Shown here: positions 36,400-48,105 of the stretch, piece after piece
Numbering within the stretch: position 1 is the stretch's first letter
Layout: each line of letters begins with the position of its first letter
NCBI RefSeq assembly: GCF_029227915.1
Contig: NC_079887.1
Span: 27,031,650-27,095,649 of the forward strand
DNA: 64,000 nucleotides
Direction of reading: 5' to 3'
From: Hydractinia symbiolongicarpus
Lineage: Eukaryota > Cnidaria > Hydrozoa > Anthoathecata > Hydractiniidae
The notes under the pieces: generated by a model
Told to the model about the DNA's origin: nothing
What the model saw: only the letters and a program-made list of their open reading frames with translations
Database searches by the model: none
Position numbers and translations under genes: made by a program

Positions 36400-37613
36400 C
36401 TGAATAAAAGAAGTTTAATCGCCGGCAAACGAAAACCCGCGATGTCCCGTAAATCCCGGGCTTGGCCCGTATAGTCAAAAGTATACAAAGAAAGTACCCA
36501 GGGAGTAAACTCATTTCCCGTACGATTTTTTATATTATTTTTTTACCACTAAACGCATGAGACTTGTAGTTTTCCAAAATATTTTCATATTTGATGGGAC
36601 GCTGAATAAAAGAAGTTTAATCGCTGGCAAACGAAAATCCGCGATTTCCCGTAAATCCCGGACTTGGCCCGTATAGTCAAAAGTATACAGGAAAGTACCC
36701 AGGGAGTAAACTCATTTCCCGAACGATTTTTTAAATTATTTTTGCACCACTAAAACGCATGAGACTTGTAGTTTTCAAAAATGTTTTCATTTTTGATGAG
36801 ACGCTGAATAAAAGAAGTTTAATCGCCGGCAAACGAAAACCCGCGATTTCCCGTAAATCCCGGGCTTGGCCCGTATAGTCAAAAGTATACAAAGAAAGTA
36901 CCCAGGGAATAAACTCATTTCCCGAACGATTTTTTAAATTATTTTTTCACCACTAAAACGCATAAGACTTGTAGTTTTTAAAAATGTTTTCATTTTTGAT
37001 GAGACGCTGTGTAAAAGAAGTTTAATCGCCGGCAAACGAAAACCCGCGATTTCCCGTAAATCCCGGGCTTGGCCCGTATAGTCAAAAGTATACAAAGAAA
37101 GTACCCAGGGAGTAAACTCATTTCCCGAACGATTTTTTATATTATTTTTTTACCACTAAACGCATGAGACTTGTAGTTTTCAAAAATATTTTCATATTTG
37201 ATGGGACGCTGAATAAAAGAAGTTTAATCGCCGGCAAACGAAAATCCGCGATTTCCCGTAAATCCCGGACTCGGCCCGTATAGTCAAAAGTATAGAAGAA
37301 AGTACCCAGGGAGTAAACTCATTTCCCGAACGATTTTTTAAATTATTTTTTCACCACTAAAACGCATGAGACTTGTAGTTTTCAAAAATGTTTTCATTTT
37401 TGATGAGACGCTGAATAAAAGCAGTTTAATCGCCGGCAAACGAAAACCCGCGATTTGACGTAAATCCCGGCTTGGTCCGTATAGTCAAAAGTATACAAAG
37501 AAAGTACCCAGGGAGTAAACTCATTTCCCAAACGATTTTTTAAATTAATTTTTCTTCCAATAAAACGCATGAGACTTGTAGTTTTTAAAAATGTTTTCAT
37601 TTTTGATGAGACG
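36400..37613. repeat. 6-monomer HOR, copy 1 (1214 bp)
   Basis: CCCGTACGAT at 36517, CGCTGTGTAAAAG near 37005 and CGATTTGACG at 37451 each recur 1214 bp later (6 monomers). The exact left border is uncertain by some tens of bases. Confidence 0.85.
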
Positions 37614-38827
37614 CTGAATAAAAGAAGTTTAATCGCCGGCAAACGAAAACCCGCGATGTCCCGTAAATCCCGGGCTTGGCCCGTATAGTCAAAAGTATAC
37701 AAAGAAAGTACCCAGGGAGTAAACTCATTTCCCGTACGATTTTTTATATTATTTTTTTACCACTAAACGCATGAGACTTGTAGTTTTCCAAAATATTTTC
37801 ATATTTGATGGGACGCTGAATAAAAGAAGTTTAATCGCTGGCAAACGAAAATCCGCGATTTCCCGTAAATCCCGGACTTGGCCCGTATAGTCAAAAGTAT
37901 ACAGGAAAGTACCCAGGGAGTAAACTCATTTCCCGAACGATTTTTTAAATTATTTTTGCACCACTAAAACGCATGAGACTTGTAGTTTTCAAAAATGTTT
38001 TCATTTTTGATGAGACGCTGAATAAAAGAAGTTTAATCGCCGGCAAACGAAAACCCGCGATTTCCCGTAAATCCCGGGCTTGGCCCGTATAGTCAAAAGT
38101 ATACAAAGAAAGTACCCAGGGAATAAACTCATTTCCCGAACGATTTTTTAAATTATTTTTTCACCACTAAAACGCATAAGACTTGTAGTTTTTAAAAATG
38201 TTTTCATTTTTGATGAGACGCTGTGTAAAAGAAGTTTAATCGCCGGCAAACGAAAACCCGCGATTTCCCGTAAATCCCGGGCTTGGCCCGTATAGTCAAA
38301 AGTATACAAAGAAAGTACCCAGGGAGTAAACTCATTTCCCGAACGATTTTTTATATTATTTTTTTACCACTAAACGCATGAGACTTGTAGTTTTCAAAAA
38401 TATTTTCATATTTGATGGGACGCTGAATAAAAGAAGTTTAATCGCCGGCAAACGAAAATCCGCGATTTCCCGTAAATCCCGGACTCGGCCCGTATAGTCA
38501 AAAGTATAGAAGAAAGTACCCAGGGAGTAAACTCATTTCCCGAACGATTTTTTAAATTATTTTTTCACCACTAAAACGCATGAGACTTGTAGTTTTCAAA
38601 AATGTTTTCATTTTTGATGAGACGCTGAATAAAAGCAGTTTAATCGCCGGCAAACGAAAACCCGCGATTTGACGTAAATCCCGGCTTGGTCCGTATAGTC
38701 AAAAGTATACAAAGAAAGTACCCAGGGAGTAAACTCATTTCCCAAACGATTTTTTAAATTAATTTTTCTTCCAATAAAACGCATGAGACTTGTAGTTTTT
38801 AAAAATGTTTTCATTTTTGATGAGACG
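37614..38827. repeat. 6-monomer HOR, copy 2 (1214 bp)
   Basis: Same variant order as copy 1 (37731, 38219, 38665). The match ends near 38860, where GATGTCCCG is replaced by GATTTCCCG and GGGCTTGG by GGACTCGG. Confidence 0.85.
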
Positions 38828-41800
38828 CTGAATAAAAGAAGTTTAATCGCCGGCAAACGAAAACCTGCGATTTCCCGTAAATCCTGGACTCGGCCCGTAT
38901 AGTCAAAAGTATACAAAGAAAGTACCCAGGGAGTAAACTCATTTCCCAAACGATTTTTTAAATTATTATTTCACCACTAAAACGCATGAGACTTGTAGTT
39001 TTCAAGAATCTTTTCATTTTTGATGAGACGCTGAATAAAAGCAGTTTAATCGCCGGGAAACGAAAACCCGCGATTTCCCGTAAATCCCGGGCTTGGCACG
39101 TATAGTCAAATGTATACAAAGAAAGTACCCTGTGAGTTAACTCATTTTCAGAACGATTTTTTAAATTATTTTTTCACCACTAAAACGCATAAGACTTGTA
39201 GTTTTTAAAAATGTTTTCATTTTTGATGAGTCGCTGAATAAAAGAAGTTTATTCGCCGGCAAACGAAAACCCGCAATTTCCCGTAAATCCCGGCTTGGCC
39301 CGTATAGTCAAAAGTATACAAAGAAAGTACCCAGGGAGTAAACTCATTTCCCGAACGATTTTTTAAATTATTTTTCCACCACTAAAACGCATGAGACTTG
39401 TAGTTTTCAAAAATATTTTCATTTTTGATGAGACGCTGAATAAAAGCAGTTTAATCGCCGGCAAACGAAAACCCGCGATTTCCCTAAATCCTGGACTCGG
39501 CCCGTATAGTCAAAAGTATACAAAGAAAGTACCCAGGGAGTAAACGCATTTCCAGAACGATTTTTCAAATTATTTTTTCACCACTAAAACGCATAAGACT
39601 TGTAGTTTTTAAAAATGTTTTCATTTTTGATGAGACACTGAATAAAAGAAGTTTAATCGCCGGCAAACAAAACCCGCGATTTCCCGTAAATCCCGGGCTT
39701 GGCCCGTAAAGTCAAAAGTATACAAAGGAAGTACCCAGGGAGTAAACTCATTTCCCGAACGATTTTTTAAATTATTTTTTTACCACTAAAACGCATGAGA
39801 CTTGTAGTTTTCAAAAATGTTTTCATTTTTGATGAGACGCTGAATAAAAGCAGTTTAATCGCCGGCAAACGAAAACCTGCGATTTCCTTAAATCCCGGAC
39901 TCGGCCCGTATAGTCAAAAGTATACAAAGAAATTACCCAGGGAGTAAACTCATTTCCAGAACGATTTTTTAAATTATTTTTTCAACACTAAATAGCATAA
40001 GACTTGTAGATTTTAAAAATGTTTTCATTTTTGATGAGACGCTGAATAAAAGAAGTTTAGTCGCCGGCAAACGAAAACCCGCGATTTCCTGTAAATCCCG
40101 GGCTTGGCCCGTATAGTCAAAAGTATACAAAGAAAGTACCCAGGGAGTAAACTCATTTCCCGAACGATTTTTTAAATTACTTTTTCACCACTAAAACGCA
40201 TAAGACTTGTAGTTTTTAAAAATGTTTTCATTTTTGATGAGACGCTGAATAAAAGAAGTTTAATCGCCGGCAAACGAAAACCCGCGATGTCCCGTAAATC
40301 CCGGGCTTGGCCCGTATAGCCAAAAGTATACAAAGAAAGTACTTAGGGAGTAAACTCATTTCCCGAACGATTTTTTATATTATTTTTTTACCACTAAACG
40401 CATGAGACTTGTAGTTTTCAAAAATATTTTCATATTTGATGGGACGCTGAATAAAAGAAGTTTAATCGCCGGCAAACAAAAATCCGCGATTTCCCGTAAA
40501 TCCCGGACTCGGCCCGTATAGTCAAAAGTATACAAGAAAGTACCCAGGGAGTAAACTCATTTCCCGAACGATTTTTAAAATTATTTTTTCACCACTAAAA
40601 CGCATGAGACTTGTAGTTTTCAAAAATGTTTTCATTTTTGATGAGACGCTGAATAAAAGAAGTTTAATCGCCGGCAAACGAAAACCCGCGATTTCCCGTA
40701 AATCCCGGCTTGGCCGTATAGTCAAAAGTATACAAAGAAAGTACCCAGGGAGTAAACTCATTTCCCGAACGATTTTTTAAATTATTTTTTCACCACTAAA
40801 ACGCATGAGACTTGTAGTTTTCAAAAATGTTTTCATTTTTGATGAGACGCTGAATAAAAGTAGTTTAATCGCCGGCAAACGAAAACCCGCGATTTCGCTA
40901 AATCCTGGACTCGGCCCGTATAGTCAAAAGTATACAAAGAAAATACCCAGGGAGTAAACTCATTTCCAGAACGACTTTTTAAATTATTTTTTCACCACTA
41001 AAACGCATAAGACTTGTAGTTTTTAAAAATGTTTTCATTTTTGATGAGACGCTGAATAAAAGAAGTTTAATCGCCGTCAACCGAAAACCCGCGATTTCCC
41101 GTAAATCCCGGGTTTAGCCCGTATAGTCAAAAGTATACAAAGATAGTACCCAGGGAGTAAACTCATTTCCCGAACGATTTTTTATATTATTTTTTTACCA
41201 CTAAACGCATGAGACTTGTAGTTTTCAAAAATATTTTCATATTTGATAGGACGCTGAATAAAAGAAGTTTAATCGCCGGCAAACGAAAACCCGCGATTTC
41301 CCGTAAATCCCGGCTTGGTCCGTATAGTCAAAAGTATACAAAGAAAGTACCCAGGGAGTAAACTCATTTCCCGAACGATTTTTTAAATTATTTTTTCACC
41401 GCTAAAACGCATGAGACTTGTAGTTTTCAAAAATGTTTTCATTTTTGATGAGACGCTGAATAAAAGTAGTTTAATCGCCGGCAAACGAAAACCCGCGATT
41501 TCGCTAAATCCTGGACTCGGCCCGTATAGTCAAAAGTATACAAAGAAAATACCCACGGAGTAAACTCATTTCCCGAACGATTTTTTAAATTATTTTTTCA
41601 CCACTAAAACGCATGAGACTTGTAGTTTTTAAAAATGTTTTCATTTTTGATGAGACGCTGAATAAAAGCAGTTTAATCGCCGGCAAACGAAAACCTGCGA
41701 TTTCCCGTAAATCCCGGCTTGGCCCGTAAAGTCAAAAGTATACAAAGAAAGTACCCAGGGAGTAAACTCATTTCCCGAACGATTTTTTAAATTAATTTTT

Positions 41801-43092
41801 CACCAATAAAACGCATGAGACTTGTAGTTTTTAAAAACGTTTTCATTTTTGATGAGACGCTGAATAAAAGAATTTAATCGCCGGCAAACGAAAACCTGCG
41901 ATTTCCCGTAAATCCTGGACTCGGCCCGTATAGTCAAAAGTATACAAAGAAAGTACCCAGGGAGTAAACTCATTTCCCAAACGATTTTTTAAATTATTAT
42001 TTCACCACTAAAACGCATGAGACTTGTAGTTTTCAAGAATCTTTTCATTTTTGATGAGACGCTGAATAAAAGCAGTTTAATCGCCGGGAAACGAAAACCC
42101 GCAATTTCCCGTAAATCCCGGGCTTGGCACGTATAGTCAAATGTATACAAAGAAAGTACCCTGTGAGTTAACTCATTTCCAGAACGATTTTTTAAATTAT
42201 TTTTTCACCACTAAAACGCATAAGACCTGTAGTTTTTAAAAATATTTTCATTTTTGATGACACGCTGAATAAAAGAATTTAATCGCCGGCAAACGACAAC
42301 CTGCGATTTCCCGTAAATCCTGGACTCGGCCCGTATAGTCAAAAGTATACAAAGAAAGTACCCAGGGAGTAAACTCATTTCCCAAACGATTTTTTAAATT
42401 ATTATTTCACCACTAAAACGCATGAGACTTGTAGTTTTCAAGAATCTTTTCATTTTTGATGAGACGCTGAATAAAAGCAGTTCAATCGCCGGGAAACGAA
42501 AACCCGCGATTTCCCGTAAATCCCGGGCTTGGCACGTATAGTCAAATGTATACAAAGAAAGTACCCTGTGAGTTAACTCATTTCCAGAACGATTTTTTAA
42601 ATTATTTTTTCACCACTAAAACGCATAAGACTTGTAGTTTTTAAAAATATTTTCATTTTTGATGATACGCTGAATAAAAGAAGTTTAATCGCCGGCAAAC
42701 GAAAACCCGCGATTTCCCGTAAATCCCGGCTTGGCCCGTATAGTCAAAAGTATACAAAGAAAGTACCCAGGGAGTAAACTCATTTCCAGAACGATTTTTC
42801 AAATTATTTTTTCACCACTAAAACGCATAAGACTTGTAGTTTTTAAAAATGTTTTCATTTTTGATGAGACACTGAATAAAAGAAGTTTAATCGCCGGCAA
42901 GCAAAAACCCGCGATTTCCCGTAAATCCCGGGCTTGGCCCGTATAGTCAAAAGTATACAAAGGAAGTACCCAGGGAGTAAACTCATTTCCCGAACGATTT
43001 TTTATATTATTTTTTTACCACTAAACGCATGAGACTTGTAGTTTACAAAAATATTTTCATATTTGATGGGACGCTGAATAAAAGAAGTTTAA

Positions 43093-43660
43093 GGATATTT
43101 TTCGGAAAGGGATATTATGTCGAAACGTATATGTGCGCCACAGTATATCTGTACTAATCACTCAGCCTAGTGTTAACGACAAGCTATTACCTGTGTTTCT
43201 ATTTAACAGAAGTTGTGCTAAAGTTTTTTTGAAAGGTTTTTTTACCTATACTAATGGCGCACCACAGATTAAAGTACATATATTTTAGGTTTTACCGGGA
43301 ACATTTTGTGAAAAATAAAAAAGGTTTGCTGACTGTTTTCGCTATGACATGGCACAATATGTAAATTGTGTTTTTATTCAAGCTAAAAGATAAATATAAT
43401 TACACCCAAAACACCTTAAATGTTGTGTGTTTCACTCGATTTACGATATACTGCACATCTGTACTAAGGCGCTCAACCTGAATGTGTGGTACAGTTTTCA
43501 ATTTGTATTAACTGTTCCACCAAGCGTTTTACGCCAGGTAACACAGTTACTTGTGGCTTAACCAGCATTTCTCAAAAGGTTAATTAACTAGGCTGTGTGC
43601 TGTACATTCCTAAGTGTATATAATGTTCACCAGTAAAGTTTTGTATATATATATATTTAT
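43093..43660. other. Non-coding 5' part of the second insertion
   Basis: AT-rich; no gene, splice structure or terminal repeat recognised. A run of alternating TA precedes the tRNA-like head (about 43644-43655). Confidence 0.5.
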
Positions 43661-43743
43661 ACCCTGCTGGTCTAATGGCTATGACACTCATGCAAATGAG
43701 AAATCCAGGTTCGAATCCTGGACAGGGCTAGGAAAAACATAAT
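43661..43743 (+). mobile_element. tRNA-like SINE head with 3' tail, copy 2
   Basis: 68-nt head (43661-43728) with D-arm-like TGGTCTAATGGCTATGAC, B-box GGTTCGAATCC and a perfect 5-bp T-stem (CCAGG/CCTGG). The anticodon position is a perfect hairpin CTCAT-GCAA-ATGAG with a tetraloop, so it cannot decode. Acceptor ends ACCCTGC/ACAGGGC carry two mismatches. It shares TAGGAAAAACATAA with copy 1 at 22934-23020. Sequences outside the shared unit differ. Confidence 0.65.
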
Positions 43744-44283
43744 TATCTTGCACCTACAACAACCAGGCTTTCATATAATAGGCAATCTTTGAGTTGTAGA
43801 GGGGGGGGGGAAGTTGCATACATTTATCACTTTCATTTAAAGCCCAAAAGTGCTTTGTTTTTTGTAATAGATCTATCACTTTATGGTAAAAAGTTTTGTG
43901 TTGACATACCTGGTAGGCACAAGAAACTAAAAAAGGCGTTTTTTAAATTTTTTTTTGGCTTTCTCGTGGACTTCTCTGATTATTTCCATATCTTGACTTT
44001 TTAATGTTGTTGTCATTGGAATCAAGTTAATCTCAGATTTATCAAAAAATCATATGGCGTTATGACCGATTGTTTAAATACTTGTAATGGCACATAATTC
44101 TGCTAACATGATTCACTGTATATTGACCTGAGATAAATTTGAGACTTTTTTTGAGATATTGAATTTGAAATATTTGCACCTCAATACTTTCTATACTCCT
44201 GGACTAATATGATACTTATCTTAGATATATTGAGTATACACAATCTTTGAGTTGTAAGGTGGATATTTTCTATTAAAGTCATG
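43744..44283. other. Non-coding middle of the second insertion, with 16-bp direct repeats
   Basis: A G-run lies at about 43801-43810. CAATCTTTGAGTTGTA occurs at 43783-43798 and again at 44241-44256, enclosing 442 bp. The enclosed DNA has no poly(A) or inverted-repeat end, so it is not shown to be a retroelement. A 71-codon frame at 43789-44004 has no recognisable content. Confidence 0.5.
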
Positions 44284-44493
44284 CACCCCTGCCTTGCCGT
44301 TCCATTTCCTTGCCAGCACTGACCGTGCCTTTCTTTGCCTACCCTTCCTATGCCTTTTCTGGTGCCTGCATACTATGTCCTTGCCTGTGCCTCCCATGCC
44401 TGTGCCTACCATGCCTTACCCGCCCCTGCCTTCCTGATTCCTCTTCCTGTTTCCTTGCCTGCCTTTGCCCTTTCCTTGCCGTGCTTAATGCCT
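44284..44493 (+). repeat. TGCC-rich pyrimidine minisatellite, second copy
   Basis: Homologous to 26660-27000: TTCCTATGCCTTTTCTGGTG, CTGCATACTATG, TTGCCTGTGCC and CCGTGCTTAATGCCTTTGCC occur in the same order. It is shorter and has about one full unit. Confidence 0.85.
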
Positions 44494-44533
44494 TTGCCTT
44501 GGCAACCTCTCCGCAACTCTTTCTATATTGATT
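44494..44533 (+). repeat. 3' terminal region of the mobile family, copy 2
   Basis: TTGCC-TT-GGCAA (44494-44505), CTCTCCGCAA (44507-44516) and 17 nt ending CTATATTGATT before the satellite. Compared with copy 1, CTGGT reads TTGAT. Same distances to the border as in copy 1. Confidence 0.8.
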
Positions 44534-46489
44534 TAAATTAATTTTTCACCAATAAAACGCATGAGACTTGTAGTTTTTAAAAACGTTTTCATTTTTGATG
44601 AGACGCTGAATAAAAGAATTTAATCGCCGGCAAACGAAAACCTGCGATTTCCCGTAAATCCTGGACTCGGCCCGTATAGTCAAAAGTATACAAAGAAAGT
44701 ACCCAGGGAGTAAACTCATTTCCCAAACGATTTTTTAAATTATTATTTCACCACTAAAACGCATGAGACTTGTAGTTTCCAAGAATCTTTTCATTTTTGA
44801 TGACACGCTGAATAAAAGAATTTAATCGCCGGCAAACGAAAACCTGCGATTTCCCGTAAATCCTGGACTCGGCCCGTATAGTCAAAAGTATACAAAGAAA
44901 GTACCCAGGGAGTAAACTCATTTCCCAAACGATTTTTTAAATTATTATTTCACCACTAAAACGCATGAGACTTGTAGTTTTGAAGAATCTTTTCATTTTT
45001 GATGACACGCTGAATAAAAGAATTTAATCGCCGGCAAACGAAAACCTGCGATTTCCCGTAAATCCCGGGCTTGGCCCGTATAGTCAAAAGTATACAAAGA
45101 AAGTACCCAGGGAGTAAACTCATTTCCCAAACGATTTTTTAAATTATTATTTCACCACTAAAACGCATGAGACTTGTAGTTTTCAAGAATCTTTTCATTT
45201 TTGATGACACGCTGAATAAAAGAATTTAATCGCCGGCAAACGAAAACCTGCGATTCCCGTAAATCCTGGACTCGGCCCGTATAGTCAAAAGTATACAAAG
45301 AAAGTACCCAGGGAGTAAACTCATTTTCCAAACGATTTTTTAAATTATTATTTCACCACTAAAACGCATGAGACTTGTAGTTTTGAAGAATCTTTTCATT
45401 TTTGATGAGACGCTGAATAAAAGCAGTTTAATCGCCGGGAAACGAAAACCCGCGATTTCCCGTAAATCCCGGGCTTGGCACGTATAGTCAAATGTATACA
45501 AAGAAAGTACCCTGTGAGTTAACTCATTTCCAGAACGATTTTTTAAATTATTTCTTCACCACTAAAACGCATAAGACTTGTAGTTTTTAAAAATATTTTC
45601 ATTTTTGATGACACGCTGAATAAAAGAAGTTTAATCGCCGGCAAACGAAAACCCGCGATTTCCCGTAAATCCCGGCTTGGCCCGTATAGTCAAAAGTATA
45701 CAAAGAAAGTACCCAGGGAGTAAACTCATTTCCCAAACGATTTTTTAAATTATTATTTCACCACTAAAACGCATCAGACTTGTAGTTTTCAAGAATCTTT
45801 TCATTTTTGATGAGACGCTGAATAAAAGCAGTTTAATCGCCGGGAAACGAAAACCCGCGATTTCCCGTAAATCCCGGGCTTGGCACGTATAGTCAAATGT
45901 ATACAAAGAAAGTACCCTGTGAGTTAACTCATTTCCAGAACGATTTTTTAAATTATTTTTTCACCACTAAAACGCATAAGACTTGTAGTTTTTAAAAATA
46001 TTTTCATTTTTGATGACACGCTGAATAAAAGAAGTTTAATCGCCGGCAAACGAAAACCCGCGATTTCCCGTAAATCCCGGCTTGGCCCGTATAGTCAAAA
46101 GTATACAAAGAAAGTACCCAGGGAGTAAACTCATTTCCAGAACGATTTTTCAAATTAGTTTTTCACCACTAAAACGAATAAGACTTGTAGTTTTTAAAAA
46201 TGTTTTCATTTTTGATGAGACACTGAATAAAAGAAGTTTAATCGCCGGCAAGCAAAAACCCGCGATTTCCCGTAAATCCCGGGCTTGGCCCGTATAGTCA
46301 AAAGTATACAAAGGAAGTACCCAGGGAGTAAACTCATTTCCCGAACGATTTTTTATATTATTTTTTTACCACTAAACGCATGAGACTTGTAGTTTTCAAA
46401 AATATTTTCATATTTGATGGGACGCTGAATAAAAGAAGTTTAATCGCCGGCAAACGAAAACCCGCGATGTCCCGTAAATCCCGGGCTTG

Positions 46490-48105
46490 GCCCGTATAGC
46501 CAAAAGTATACAAAGAAAGTACCCAGGGAGTAAACTCATTTCCCGAACGATTTTTTATATTCTTTTTTTACCACTAAACGCATGAGACTTGTAGTTTTCA
46601 AAAATATTTTCATATTTGATGGGACGCTGAATAAAAGAAGTTTAATCGCCGGCAAACAAAAATCTGCGATTTCCCGTAAATCCCGGACTCGGCCCGTATA
46701 GTCAAAAGTATACAAGAAAGTACCCAGGGAGTAAACTCATTTCCCGAACGATTTTTTAAATTATTTTTTCACCACTAAAACGCATGAGACTTGTAGTTTT
46801 CAAAAATGTTTTCATTTTTGATGAGACGCTGATTAAAAGAAGTTTAATCGCCGGCAAACGAAAACCCGCGATTTCCCGTAAATCCCGGGCTTGGCCCGTA
46901 TAGTCAAAAGTATACAAAGAAAGTACCCAGGAAGTAAACTCATTTCCCGAACGATTTTTTAAATTATTTTTTCACCACTAAAACGCATAAGACTTGTAGT
47001 TTTTAAAAATGTTTTCATTTTTGATGAGACGCTGAATAAAAGAAGTTTAATCGCCGGCAAACGAAAACCCGCGATTTCCCGTAAATCCCGGGCTTGGCCC
47101 GTATAGTCAAAAGTATACAAAGAAAGTACCCAGGGAGTAAACTCATTTCCCGAACGATTTTTTATATTATTTTTTACCACTAAACGCATGAGACTTGTAG
47201 TTTTCAAAAATATTTTCATATTTGATGGGACGCTGAATAAAAGAAGTTTAATCGCCGGCAAACGAAAATCTGCGATTTCCCGTAAATCCCGGACTCGGCC
47301 CGTATAGTCAAAAGTATACAAGAAAGTACCCAGGGAGTAAACTCATTTCCCGAACGATTTTTTAAATTATATTTTCACCACTAAAACGCATGAGACTTGT
47401 AGTTTTTAAAAATGTTTTCATTTTTGATGAGACACTGAATAAAAGAAGTTTAATCGCCGGCAAGCAAAAACCCGCGATTTACCGTAAATCCCGGGCTTGG
47501 CCCGTATAGTCAAAAGTATACAAAGGAAGTACCCAGGGAGTAAACTCATTTCCCGAACGATTTTTTATATTATTTTTTTACCACTAAACGCATGAGACTT
47601 GTAGTTTTCAAAAATATTTTCATATTTGATGGGACGCTGAATAAAAGAAGTTTAATCGCCGGCAAACGAAAACCCGCGATGTCCCGTAAATCCCGGGCTT
47701 GGCCCGTATAGCCAAAAGTATACAAAGAAAGTACCCAGGGAGTAAACTCATTTCCCGAACGATTTTTTATATTCTTTTTTTACCACTAAACGCATGAGAC
47801 TTGTAGTTTTTAAAAATATTTTCATATTTGATGGGACGCTGAATAAAAGAAGTTTAATCGCCGGCAAACAAAAATCCGCGATTTCCCGTAAATCCCGGAC
47901 TCGGCCCGTATAGTCAAAAGTATACAAGAAAGTACCCAGGGAGTAAACTCAATTCCCGAACGATTTTTTAAATTATTTTTTCACCACTAAAACGCATGAG
48001 ACTTGTAGTTTTCAAAAATGTTTTCATTTTTGATGAGACGCTGAATAAAAGAAGTTTAATCGCCGGCAAACGAAAACCCGCGATTTCCCGTAATTCCCGG
48101 GCTTG
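46490..48105. repeat. 8-monomer HOR, copy 1 (1616 bp)
   Basis: ATATTCTTTTTTTACC occurs at 46557 and 47769, and again 1616 bp later at 48173 and 49385 (8 monomers). Borders are approximate. Confidence 0.8.

Larger units (their letters stand above)
27041..43092. repeat. Satellite array, block 2 (~202-bp monomer, ~79 copies)
   Basis: Same monomer, orientation and subtypes as block 1. The first monomers continue the interrupted 10-mer HOR of block 1 without a missing base. The array ends in the middle of a monomer at GAAGTTTAA (43092), where the second insertion lies. No genes; frames within it are products of the repeat. Confidence 0.97.
43093..44533 (+). mobile_element. 1.4-kb second insertion, 5'-truncated relative of the 5.3-kb element
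   Basis: Non-satellite block between a monomer broken at GAAGTTTAA (43092) and one resuming at TAAATTAATTTTTCACC. The last ~250 bp (TGCC-rich tract, hairpin, CTCTCCGCAA, 17-nt end) are homologous to the 3' end of the insertion at 21721-27039, and both contain the same tRNA-like head. The TTGCGGAGAG left end is absent, and about 110 bp of the satellite monomer is missing at the junction, so the 5' part and adjoining satellite were probably deleted. Unlike in the first insertion, no gene or MITE is seen. Confidence 0.65.
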
